A stretch of 64,000 nt of DNA from Tanytarsus gracilentus (lineage: Eukaryota; Arthropoda; Insecta; Diptera; Chironomidae). The position numbers were made by a program, and so were the translations under genes. The notes beneath the pieces are model-generated. The model did no database searches. It saw only the letters and a program-made list of their open reading frames with translations, and was not told where the DNA came from. Each line of letters begins with the position of its first letter. The first letter of the stretch is position 1. Below are positions 1 through 9,973 of this stretch, one piece after another. The stretch is from NCBI GenBank assembly GCA_038502055.1, contig JAXRKN010000045.1:6780501-6844500 (forward strand). The letters are read 5' to 3'.

Positions 1-885
1 TGAAAATGACATCGAATAATTTAACGGGTGATCGCAAATTTACGCTGATAAAGGAGTTTAAGATAAAGGTAACAATGAACTTGAAATTATTGATTTTGAC
101 AATGGAGGAGTGAGATGTTGGATTGGAATTTAATTTGGTTATAAAATATTTCTAACATCATTTCATTTTGTTTTACTCAAATATATTTTTTCAGACTTTT
201 ATAAAAGAATAAAAATTAACGGCAAAATGTTTGATGAATTTTTCACTAAAATAAAATTAAAATTTTTAAAAAATTTCATTGGTTGCTAAATTTTGAATGC
301 GTTGAACTTGCTCCCACTTTTTCTCGTTTGTCGGATTGTGAGTAAAAAAAGTTTTTCGTCAAGAAAATGCACATAATTTTATATAAATAGAATTATTTAA
401 ACCAATTTTGCAATTCAAAGGCGAATATTTATAGAAGAAGACACAAAAAGACCGTCAATTTTAAGACATACATAAAAAAGTTTAAAATTCTCACTTTTAG
501 TCACTATGATAATTAATTTTGAAGTTCAAGGGCGAGAGAATTTCCACTATCATACGAAAATTCGAGAAAGATTAGTTAAAGCGCATGATCCGCTCTTTTT
601 TTTATACGAACAAAAACAACTTTTGCCATCAGACAAAATCGTATGACTCAAAAAAATTCTCGCAATCTGTTTCGAATGTTCCATTTCTTGAAATTGTGAC
701 TTAAAAACTTGTTCCAGGTTTATGCAAAAGATTGTCACTTCACAACATGAACTATGTCGTTGTCATAGCATTGATTTGTTTCATAATTTCACAATAAATC
801 AATATTTTTGCATAAACTCTTGCATTCGAACATTTCTTTTTTGACTTTCAAACAACCTCAAAGGCTCTAACTTTAAAATTCTTAC
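1..885 (-). other. Intron sequence (partial) of the left-edge gene
   Basis: Sequence downstream of the donor at 885 on the minus strand. It is AT-rich, and I saw no convincing following exon before the window edge. The short open stretches here are chance ORFs without usable splice sites. Confidence 0.4.
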
Positions 886-2932
886 CTTATTAAATCTTCC
901 ATTCTTCAATCGAGCTAATCCTTGTCCAGCCAACTCGCTTTCGCTCTCAATTGGCCACTGGCTATGAACGTCACGATTCATTTTAATATCTTCAACACCT
1001 CTCAATTCCGACGACGAAAGTACTTGAATTTTTTGCACGACCGATGTGTTCACACCGAGCTGATGATTCTGACTAAATGAATTTTCTGTTTGTGTTTTAT
1101 ATTTGTAACGCTCACTGCCATTCATTGCTGCATCATTTTCATTTTCGTTTTCCACTGCGACTCTGAAATTAGTCGGTATATTACACATTAGACGTGAGAT
1201 GGACTTTAGGCACTGCTGTGATGCTGATGGTCGGAGTTTTGATAACATTTTTTTTTGTGGTTGATCAAAAAATTTGAATATGAAAAGTTTTTAATTTTTT
1301 TCCTCCTTTGTTTATTTTGAAAATTTTTCGTTGCTTGTAATTTTTAATTTTGAAAATTTTATGAGCGTATTTTAAACTTTTGTTAAGCTGCCACGATATC
1401 AAAAATTTAAAGTTTCACGCTCAACTTGTACGGAAAAACTTGAATTTTATTATGACGCGAATTAATTTCAACAGTTGGTCTTTTTACTTCGACTACCACT
1501 CCCGAAATGAGTGAAACAAAAAATGAAATATTTTTAAATATAAAAATTGCTCGATCTTGTTTTATAGTAGTTTTTTTTTCTTTATCAAAAGATACAAATG
1601 TTTTATTTTTGCTGGCTGTATCGAACGGGTTGAATGGGTGAGAAAGACTGACTATAGTTGTAGAGAGGGAGAAGAGTTTAATTTCATTAAATTCTTCCCC
1701 TTTGTTAATTAAAATTTCTTTCTTTCAGGTAGAGAATTTTCTCTTTGTAATCTTCCTCGCGATGGTTATTGACCTAGTGAGTAATCAATTTGTTATGTAT
1801 AGGGCGGCCAGATGATTTTCATTAAGATTCAAGTCATTTCAAAGAAGTTAAGAAATGAAATCTGTATTGTATTTTTACGGGTAAATTTTAAAATTTTAAA
1901 CGCCTAATAAGTTATGAGCAACTGAATAAATTCATCATGAAATCGAGTATGAACAGATCTCTCAATTAAAAAAATAAAATCATATGATTTTAACGAGAAT
2001 TTCCGAATCGCACTTGAGAGAGGAAAAATTTTATAAGTTATTCTTCGTATTTTTAGAAAAGATTTTTTTATCGTCGTGCGTAAGCATGAAATTGAATGTT
2101 TTTTTTTCGAATGATTGATTAAGTTTAAAAATTTAATTTTCTTTAACTTAAAAAAATTGAAATTTTTATCCAAGAAATTAAATTATAAAACAAAAAAATC
2201 TTGCAAATTTTATTTCTAAAGAACTCACATCGTCACATTAGATTCATTTTTCATAATTCCCTTACACTGCTTCAATGACATTGTTTGCAGTAATTTTTAA
2301 TTGAATCTAAAGTCTAAACACTGCTAATTACTTCCTTAAGTCTTAAACAAATCAAAACGCTTAGCAACTCACGAATTAAAAGCTTACAACTGCTCGAAAG
2401 ATCACGAATGACTGAACCAAAATATCGTCGAAACTTTCCATGATATTATTTTTTTAACGGTGGCATGGTCAGGTTTTTTTGCGGCTTTTATGTTTTTATC
2501 GCAAAACAATACCCAATCGAGTCTTTAAGTTTGTATTTGTTTAAAACTCATTTACATTATTTCCTCACTCCGCGAGAGACCAAAGTGCATAACCGCGGTG
2601 TTAAAAAGAAACGAGCCCACCAAATTCACACAGCGACGTGGTTGACGTCATGTGGTTGATTTGTTATTCAATTTTGAAAATGATCGCGAGGAACAGCTGA
2701 CTAGCTTTGATTTTTTTTTTCTGTATTTAGGTTGAGCTTTTTAATATTTAAATTATCCCGTTATAGGACATGCGTGAACATGTTCATTAATTTTGAGTTA
2801 GAATGATTTTAAATTCAAGGTGAATTCTCGAGGTTCCTTTCACGAAACACCTAATGTCATTTAAAAGTTTATCAATGTTTAATCGAATTCCTCTTACCTT
2901 TTGTGACGACAAATTGACACCGCATTTCCCAT
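886..2932 (-). CDS. Unrecognised gene, 5' part only; putative N-myristoylated protein
   Basis: Two coding exons fit: 2898-2932 (ATG at 2932, reading MGNAVSICRHK) and 886-1162, which ends at AAG|GTAAG. The phases agree (the first ends in phase 2 at AAAAG|GTAAGAGG; the second begins after TTTCAG at 1163), and the junction completes an Arg codon. The gene continues off the left edge of the window. The start MGNAVS fits the N-myristoylation consensus (Gly2, Ser6), which suggests membrane association. The rest of the visible 104 residues is polar, rich in Asn/Glu/Ser, with no domain I recognise. The second exon is also open upstream of its acceptor to an ATG at 1248, giving an alternative N-terminus that starts MLSKLRPSASQQC. 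The gene is unidentified; the exon pairing is inferred from splice sites and phase only. Confidence 0.5.
1163..2897 (-). other. First intron of the left-edge gene
   Basis: AT-rich sequence between the proposed exon 1 donor (2897) and exon 2 acceptor (1163). It contains only low-complexity open stretches and no recognised feature. If the alternative ATG at 1248 is used, transcription would start inside this interval. Confidence 0.4.
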
Positions 2933-3982
2933 GTTCTCACGCAATGATGATGTTGAAACACTTGAACTTTTATGTAAAGAAAAATGTGTACAGTGCAGTG
3001 AGAAATTAAAATTAACTAATTGATTTTAAAGAATTACTTTAGAACCTTGTTAAAATTCTAATTTGCGAGAGGATCAATCGTGTGCAAGAAAACACTTTAG
3101 TTTAAAAGAAAATCAAGTAGACATTCTTGAATTTTTGACTTGAATATTTCATTCGATGTGTGAGAAACAACATATGAATTATCATTGTAACCATTCGAAT
3201 CGTTAAAAATTTCCTTTGTCAGGGAAAAAATCAATAAAAATGTATTAAAAATTTTATTTAAAATTTCCTTCAAACTTAATTATTCAAAATTCTTTTTCAC
3301 TTTAATCAATAGATTTTTAGATTTAACTTCAATATTTTTTCACTTTTTATCAAGTTTTTTAATAATCACTCATTTAGTGATTGTCACAACATAAATACGA
3401 TATCACTTAACCTCTCTCATAAATTTTGATCGCACACTTTATAAATTAATTCACTTACAATAAAAACAATTAATTAAAATACCAGAATGAAATTAATGCT
3501 ATTCGATGTCTAAACTACAATATGCGTCAGGTGCCAGAGGTAAGTAAAAAATGATTGACTGAGTGAATGAAAGAAAAAAAAACTCGCGTCTAAAAGTAAA
3601 TTTTGATACATAGTTACATAAACGTAACGCTTTGATATATATTTAATTGCAATGTGTATAACTGCGCGGTTGTTGGCAACCAAAAATAGAAAAAAATATA
3701 AACATGATGAGTTTGTTGTTGTGCTTTATGGTCAATGCTCGTTGACTGTGTGTGCAATTAAAAAATAATTGTTATGTTGTGGTTGAAATTGCAAAATTAT
3801 TTTTTTTCTCTGAATGTATGCATTTTTGATAATTCATGAAGATAAAAAATTATCGCTTTGTTAAATGACCGTTAAATTGTTAACATTATCTCTAATCGTT
3901 TCATACTTTAAATTTCGACCAACGGATTCCATTTTTGAATTATTATCTCTTAATTTTTTTTGAAAATCGCGAGAGAAAAAAA

Positions 3983-4067
3983 ATATCACCGAGTGCAAGA
4001 GAGGAAAAAAATATCACCGAGTGCAAGAGAGGAAAAAAAAAGCACCGAGTGCAAGAGAGGAAAAAAA
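3983..4067. repeat. Minisatellite, 28-bp unit, three copies
   Basis: The block atatcaccgagtgcaagag plus an A-rich linker occurs three times with a period of 28 bp (starts near 3983, 4011 and 4039); the third copy has a small change in its first bases. A partial fourth unit (gagagaaaaaa) precedes it. Confidence 0.85.
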
Positions 4068-4172
4068 TAAAATTTAAAATAATTAATTAAATTTGGAAAT
4101 TGATTATATTTTAAACATGAACATGCTCAACATAAAACATATAAATAAATTATTTGTCCTTAAGAGAGAACT

Positions 4173-4331
4173 TACAATGTTTCATTTTCTTCCATTTGCT
4201 CCTCCTCCGGCACGTGCAAAACTTTTAATTTTTTCATCTTTGGCTCTTCATTATCAGAAGAATTTTGGAACTCAAAGGATACTGAGCCCTCATCGACATC
4301 CAGATCCGAATACTCGCCACTTGAGTCCATT
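4173..4331 (-). CDS. Orphan first coding exon, acidic/lysine-rich N-terminus
   Basis: On the minus strand an ATG at 4331 opens a reading frame beginning MDSSGEYSDLDVDEG, rich in Ser, Asp and Glu, then a basic patch (KMKKLK) and another acidic run. The frame meets a strong donor (ACATT|GTAAGTTC) at about 4172, shortly before an in-frame stop. Codon use and composition look coding, but I found no following exon to the left. Such acidic N-termini occur in nuclear and transposase-derived proteins, and the surroundings are transposon debris, so this may be a transposon-encoded or domesticated gene. Function unknown. Confidence 0.35.
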
Positions 4332-4960
4332 TTTATTGATTTTTTTAGATTTTTTTGATGATTAAAATTTCGAGCTCTCTCTCGCGATTTGACTGAATTT
4401 TTCTTTCGAAGCGACCAAGGGGGTTAACTTTTTTTTAAAATTAAATTTTAATTTAATTACTGAGTTCCATGCCCCTCGGCATCGTGTTTACATTTAAATT
4501 TTTTAATTTTTGTTAATTTAAATGTTTCTCGCAAATGAATTAGTTTTCAAATGTTAACAACATCTTCGTCGTCATCTCCTCCAACTCAAACATATCGAGT
4601 TTACATCGATTATTCAGGTAAGAAGCGAGAATGAGCGAATAAATATGAGAGTTTTTTTTTATTACAAGGGTAATAATTTTTCATTCAATTTTGTTTTAAA
4701 ATGTCGCTCCTTCTCGCTTTAACGTTAAGCAATCGGTGCTTAACTGAGCTCATGCTTCATATTGAAGCGTTACTTAAAAATTCTCTCATTTTCTCCTCCA
4801 AACTGGAAGTTTAAATTTTAACTGGATCTTACTGGATCTTTTATTTTGTTCACGAATTTTGATTATTTGAATATTATCGTTGGTATCCAACTAAACCAGC
4901 ATAGTTGATTAGACAAGCTGAGGACGATGTGGTTAATTTTTATGTCATAGTTTGTTTATG
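4332..4960. other. Intergenic, nothing recognised
   Basis: AT-rich sequence upstream of the orphan exon. It includes gagctctctctcgcg just before the exon, which could be part of a promoter. No gene seen. Confidence 0.3.
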
Positions 4961-4964
4961 TTAA

Positions 4965-5205
4965 AAGCAGCCTCTCGTTTTTCCGGTTGGCACCGCTCCC
5001 TGCTTACTCCACATAGACCACGAATGGGCGTAATTCGATCGCCGGATGTATAGGGTTATCTTCCCTATTCATCTAGCGGCAATTCTTGAGTCGTAGCGTA
5101 TCCGACCCGAGAACTACGGTAAGGACGGAAGCTGCGCTGGTTTGCGTCTGTCCAAGTTTAAAGACTTGCGAGGCGACCCAATCGTTATTATCATTATCAA
5201 TTAAA
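4965..5205. repeat. GC-richer interspersed-repeat fragment, probably a retroelement end
   Basis: About 240 bp of sequence clearly richer in GC than its surroundings, ending in a simple tail (ttattatcattatca). It contains a stretch (taattcgatcgcc) that weakly resembles a Pol III B box. A short GC-richer island with a simple-repeat tail is what a SINE or a truncated non-LTR retrotransposon 3' end looks like. Family not identified. Confidence 0.4.
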
Positions 5206-5237
5206 TTTTAACTTAATTTCTTTTTTTTCTTTATTTT

Positions 5238-6780
5238 TCAAATTTGAAAAATTATAGTTTTATAATAAGTTGGGAAGGATGTCATCAATATTTTGTCATT
5301 CTCGAAAGAGTACACAACTCCATTATTTTTCTCGGCCATTTCGATGGCATAAAAAATGTTGGCTAATTTTTTTAAGTCAACTTCTTTGCATAAACTTTTT
5401 GATGTGACATATGCCCATGCTTTAGTGCGAAGTCGATGGTCGTTTGTCACAGCAATATTTTTCTCTTCTTCACTCCATGTATTCTCGCTGGGTTTCGACA
5501 AAAGAACGCGACCTGAACTAAAATTAGTACCTCCTTTGATCGAAGATATTTTACCATCTCTAACTCTCTTCTAAAAGTCTACGAAAACGTGAAGCTTAGG
5601 TTTAACATTATTCGAGCTACTCCATAGAATTCCGCGGACTCGATAGAGAGGTGCGATCGACATATCTTCCGGCCTTATTCCATAGATCGAATTGTTGCCG
5701 AGTTCCTCAAAGAACTTTTAAGTTAAAATTACCAGCTCCAATTGGCTTAATACACAGCTCTCTTTCTCCTCTTTTAATTTTAAGATTTTCAATTTTTTGG
5801 TGAATTTTTTTGCCGTATCCAATGATTGTTTGCTTAGTGGTTCTTTCAGGAAAATTACCAATTGTTTGAATGCTTCCAATTGCGTCAATAGTGCTAGGCA
5901 TAAGCTGGTCAGGGGGCGTCCAATGGTGGCTTTGTGGTACTTGATATCGAAAAGCATTAATGTGATAACGTCCGTTTCGCCAAACAGATGCATAAAGTTT
6001 CTAAAATAAATTTTTTTAAATTTTAAAAATTAAACGTAAATTTAAAAAATTTTACCCGAGAATATGTCGCGAAGAAGGCTTCTTGTTAAATAGCATGCAT
6101 TCACCAGAATATTAAAAATTTTAAATAGAACTGGTAGAGCTGCTTCTTCCACGGTGCCACTTATAATTTTTCCCAGAAGCTCTTCCCGAAATGACAGCAT
6201 GTCAAAGTCAATCTCAATTTTCTCGCTGTTTAGATATTTGAATTTTTTTGCGCTCAATTCCCCCAGCAGATGCGAGCAGATGCGGCAAGCAGTACAACTG
6301 GAGTCCAGCAACTGATGAAGAGTTGTCGAATCCCCGGTCGACGACAATGAAGGATGCTTTTGTGGCAGTTAGCGCTTTTTTGACTTTTCTAGCCAAAACC
6401 GTCTCGTCATATATTTTCGAGTTGTACACATGTTAATTAATTGAAGGTCGAATCGTGTTGAAGTTGAGTTGTACGATGCCAAGCATATGCAGTTAATGCT
6501 ATTACCACTGAACATATAATTGTCGATGCAAGCGATGGAATTCTTCGTCTTGAAAGCATTCATCGTTAAGAATCTAATTTTTTCGGCTTTGCCCTGAGAT
6601 TGTTCTCATCTCCTCTGCATGTTGTGATAAACGTTCGACGTAGTTGGAATTGAGAAGCTCCTTTATATCAACATCCGCCTCGTTTTCCTCTTTCACTTCT
6701 TCTACTGCTAATTTCAATTTGATTTCTTCTATTCTTGCGATAATTTGAAGGTTAAAAAAGAAGAAGAATTTTGTATTATT
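5238..6780 (-). pseudogene. Decayed hAT-like transposase remnant
   Basis: Several minus-strand coding-like pieces lie in order but in different frames: roughly 6780-6590 (acidic/basic), 6563-6369, 6429-6214, 6347-6042, 5993-5718 and 5501-5238. The piece at 6429-6214 contains VVDRGFDN followed about 10 residues later by LYCLPHLLASA. This is the layout of the hAT catalytic region, where an Asp in a TDxGxN-like block is followed by a C..H.L block. A 10-bp tandem duplication at 6266-6285 shifts the frame just after it, and a GC-richer insertion-like stretch (about 5560-5710) splits the tail. The element is dead by frameshift and stops. The hAT assignment rests on this motif only; its ends and target-site duplication were not found. 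Confidence 0.45.
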
Positions 6781-6789
6781 AATAAAAGT

Positions 6790-7267
6790 GGTGAAAGACT
6801 CTCGTCGTGTTTATATTTGTCAACAAATAGAACGTAAAAATTAAATGAATTGTTTTTGACGATATTCAAGGATGGGTGTGACAAATGGAAGTGACAAAAT
6901 CTTTAATTTAATTATTTTTATGGCAGAAATACTTTACACAGTTCCAAGCAATAGTTTTTATGCGGATATGAGTGAAAAGTGATCAATTATTTTTTGAAGA
7001 AAACTCATTAAGATTTTGTGTTTTGTTCTGAAGGATGTTTTCAAACAATTAGATTAAAATAATCCTAACAATTTTATAAAGTTCATAATCTTTTAAAGGA
7101 ACATTTTATGTGAAAATCATAAACTTTTTATTTTTCTAGCACAAAAAAATTATTTTATTTTAAATTTTCCCGCCCATTTTCTTACAGTCTTTACCACAGT
7201 CCCAGATTCAAATTCTTGCAGTTAAAATATATCTCTTTAATATACGTAGGTCTAATCATTTCACACT
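6790..7267. other. Intergenic spacer, nothing recognised
   Basis: AT-rich spacer between the transposase remnant and the 3' end of PGRP-1. No coding or repeat signal seen. Confidence 0.3.
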
Positions 7268-8124
7268 TTAAATTTTATCCGACCAACGATTCCATTTTTG
7301 AATTATTTTGTAAAATGCTTTTCCAGGACTTTTATATCTCCCGTTGTCAAATTGATTTTGTCCAAATAAACTAAAGTTTGATTTCATGAATCCCAAATTT
7401 AAACCTTCATCAAAAAATTTAAATCCAGCTTTTAATTGAGCCTCATTAGGAACTTCCTCTTCAAAATCTCCAATGAATGTCACCCCTAAGCTTAAACTGT
7501 TGAAATTTTTTGTATGAGCGCCGACTTTCGTCCATCCACGACCTGCAAAGTGAAATTATTAAATTTTGTTTGTTAAAACTTGTAAGACACACCTTCATAA
7601 ATGTTGCCATCACCGCCAATTAGAAAATTAAAGCCAATATCATCGTAATTCATTGGCGGTTGCATGTGACCTCTTTGAATTTCTCTAACAATTTTTGAGC
7701 ACTCGGTCTGTGAAAAACATTTTATTGATTTTATAAGAAATATTTAAACTGTTTTGAGATTTTTTTACTTTGTTAAAACATTCTCTCGTTGTTGTGTGTG
7801 CAATAATGAATCTATCAACCGGTAATTTTAAATCCTTCAATTTATTTTTAAAATTTGTTGCATTCCATTCTGCTCTTAGCGTAATTTTAAGTCTAATTTC
7901 GGGGATATCTTGATAATCATTTGGAGTTCCAAAAATTGACACGATTGCAATCACACTTAAAATTATTAGCATCGATGTCAAAATTCCTATCGCTAGTTTA
8001 TATTTAAATATGGGTGATGGAGTATTTCGAAGATCTGAAGAGTTAAAATAATTTAGTTAAATTTTTCAAATTATTTTGCTGCTTAAATACCTTCAAATTC
8101 AAACAATTGTAAAGTGTGATACAT
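7268..8124 (-). CDS. PGRP-1: transmembrane, non-catalytic peptidoglycan recognition protein
   Basis: Four exons: 8091-8124, 7769-8034, 7593-7707 and 7268-7542, with matching phases, giving 229 residues. A short cytoplasmic N-terminus is followed by a hydrophobic segment (about 25-47) and a single PGRP (amidase-2 fold) domain. Family hallmarks are FIIAHT, DDIGFNFLIGGDGNIYEGRGW, VGAHT and GVTFIGDF. The zinc ligands of the amidases are missing: the HHT block reads AHT, and the HRxV...TxCPG block reads QNQF...YKSPG. It should therefore bind rather than cleave peptidoglycan, as PGRP-LA/LC/LF-type receptors of the insect IMD pathway do. It lies downstream of PGRP-2 on the same strand. A five-codon upstream ORF (starting MKF) lies just before the start codon. 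Orthology to a named PGRP is not assigned. Confidence 0.85.
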
Positions 8125-8380
8125 CTTTGAATAGTTATTGATTGAACTTCATCTAAAGACTAAAAAATATTTGAGGATTTTTTAAATAAATATTTTCAAA
8201 ATCATGCGTTTGACTCAAAATAGGGGAATCACTAAACTGAATTTGTGATTTTGTATTTTTCATAAGATTAAAATTATGACTTGGAGTATTTTTTAAATTA
8301 TGAATCAAGTCCATAAAGCAGAAATTCAAAAGTATCCAGGATAAAAATCACAAAACATTTCTCATTTTTTTCAATGAATT

Positions 8381-9273
8381 TTATTTAATTTTATCCGACC
8401 ATTGGTGCCAACTTTGAATAATTTTGTAAAATGCTTTTCCAGGATTTTCAGTATTCTGAAACTGACATGCTCCAAAGATTTTGTAATCTGATTTTACAAA
8501 GCCCAGTTTGATTCCTTCTTCAAATAAAGAAAATCCTGTCATAAGCTGAGCTTCATTGGGTGTTTTAACAGTGAAATCTCCAATGTATCCAATACCAAAT
8601 GCGAGTTTATTATTATTCTTTGTATGAGCACCAGTAAAATTCCATCCTCGACCTTAAAGTTTAAATAATTTATTAAGTTTAAATATTGTAAAAGATTTTG
8701 ATCAAAAAATGAATTACCCTCATAAACATTTCCGTCACCACCTATTAGAAAATTATATCCGATGTCATCAAATATTCGTAAATGATTTTTCTGGATTTTT
8801 GCAACCGTTTTTATGCAATTTTCCTAAAATATTTTGTTGAATTTTTATATTTTACACAAAAGTTTTAAACCTTATCAGTGCACTCGGATGTAACTGTATG
8901 ATGAATTATGAACTTTTCAACAGGCAACTTAATGACATCTAGCTGATTTTTAGAACGAATTGCTTTCCATTCTTCTCTTGAGACAATTCTTAATTTATTC
9001 TGTTTCGCTTCAGTAACATTAAAAGTTTCAATAACATCAGAAATGTTTGTCAATTTATCTTTTTCTAAACCATATTCAAATTCGAAATTAAATTCTTTCC
9101 ACATAAATCCAAATGCAAGGATTAAAATTATAGAAATGAGTATTATAAAACCGATTGGTTTCCATCGCAATGGTCTTTTAACCACTGAAATAAATAACTA
9201 TTAAACTATTAAAAATTTCAAAAATAAAAATAAATTTTTAACCTCTAACGCTGTGATATTTTTCTTCCTCCAT
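8381..9273 (-). CDS. PGRP-2, copy A: transmembrane, non-catalytic peptidoglycan recognition protein
   Basis: Exons 9243-9273 (starting MEEEKYHSVR), 8871-9184, 8718-8823 and 8381-8652 join in phase to 240 residues. A cytoplasmic N-terminus of about 18 residues precedes a membrane segment (about 19-37), an asparagine-rich stalk and one PGRP domain (about 75-240). Hallmarks are FIIHHT, DDIGYNFLIGGDGN, YEGRGW and GYIGDF. The first HH pair and the Tyr of GYN are kept, but the distal ligands are lost (GACQFQNTENPG in place of HRxVxxTxCPG), so amidase activity is unlikely. A receptor or decoy role in peptidoglycan sensing is inferred from the family. The stop codon TAA overlaps an AATAAA signal (AAATAAAATT). 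It shares the C-terminal GKAFYKIIQ.W..WSDKI block with PGRP-1, so the two are paralogs. Confidence 0.85.
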
Positions 9274-9661
9274 ATTTTTTCGTCACTGAAAACTAAATAA
9301 TTAAAGACCTAAAAATATTTTAGTTTAAAATGATAAAATTTGAGCCCCAAAAAAATATGCTGATAAGTTTGCTCAAATGTTTGCGGTTTAAAGATTTTTT
9401 ATTAAATTAAGTTTTTTTGTTAAAATTTTTTTCTGGTTTTCTGTGGTCGCAAGAGTTGTGGTTCAAATCACAAACGGGAGTACATGTACACAAATGCATT
9501 CTGCATTAATTAAATCGAGTGAAAATATTAAAACTAAGGAAATCAAGCTTGATCAAGCAAAAATTATTTTTTGCGGTTTATAACAGTATTTAAGTTCCTT
9601 TCTTGTTCAGTCAAATAGCCCTATCTGGTTGCTTTCCTTACTCTAATTTCAACTTTATCTC

Positions 9662-9843
9662 TTACTCTTTCTTGCTTTTATCGTCAACTCCTGATTTCTT
9701 GAAAATTTTCTTCAAAATACATTTAAAAATAAATAATTTGATCTTTATGATTAAAATAAGTACGGCGCCGATAAATAAATAAACATCCAGGGATCGAAGT
9801 TGGAAATAACTCAAGTCAAAAGCAGAAGATGTTCTTAAGTGTG
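9662..9843 (-). pseudogene. Truncated 3' fragment of the UDP-glycosyltransferase gene
   Basis: This is a copy of the last 182 bp of the UGT coding sequence at 11511-11692, encoding the C-terminal membrane anchor and basic tail. It was left behind by the tandem duplication and has no upstream UGT sequence of its own. It sits just 3' of the PGRP-1 stub and is read partly, in another frame, by the chimeric ORF described at 9816-9973. Confidence 0.9.
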
Positions 9844-9973
9844 TTCTTATATTTAAATATGGGTGATGGAGTATTTCGAAGATCTGAAGAGTTAAAATAA
9901 TTTAGTTAAATTTTTCAAATTATTTTGCTGCTTAAATACCTTCAAATTCAAACAATTGTAAAGTGTGATACAT
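9816..9973 (-). pseudogene. PGRP-1 5' stub fused to UGT sequence (chimeric 33-residue ORF)
   Basis: The duplication recreated PGRP-1 exon 1 (9940-9973), its intron and the first 37 bp of exon 2 (9847-9883). At the breakpoint the frame runs into antisense-shifted UGT sequence: the protein reads MYHTLQLFEFE, then ...IFKYK from PGRP-1, then NTLKNIFCF and a stop at 9816. The PGRP-1 promoter region and 5' leader are intact here, so the stub may be transcribed. It lacks the membrane segment and the PGRP domain and is presumably non-functional. Confidence 0.8.

Larger units (their letters stand above)
7998..9843. repeat. Tandem segmental duplication, copy A
   Basis: This direct copy is essentially identical to 9847-11692 (offset 1849). 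It covers the 5' part of PGRP-1, all of PGRP-2 and the last 182 bp of the UGT coding region. The one difference I noticed is A at 9826 versus C at 11675. Copies A and B are separated by 3 bp (ttc). Confidence 0.95.

Noticed and set aside
3521..3543. Plus-strand ATG CGT CAG GTG CCA GAG followed by GTAAGTAA
   Set aside because: Good donor, but no in-phase plus-strand exon with coding character follows before 14 kb.
9453..9500. B-box-like ggttcaaatcacaaacg (also at 11302-11349)
   Set aside because: No matching A box upstream; the two occurrences are the same site in the tandem duplication, not two repeats.
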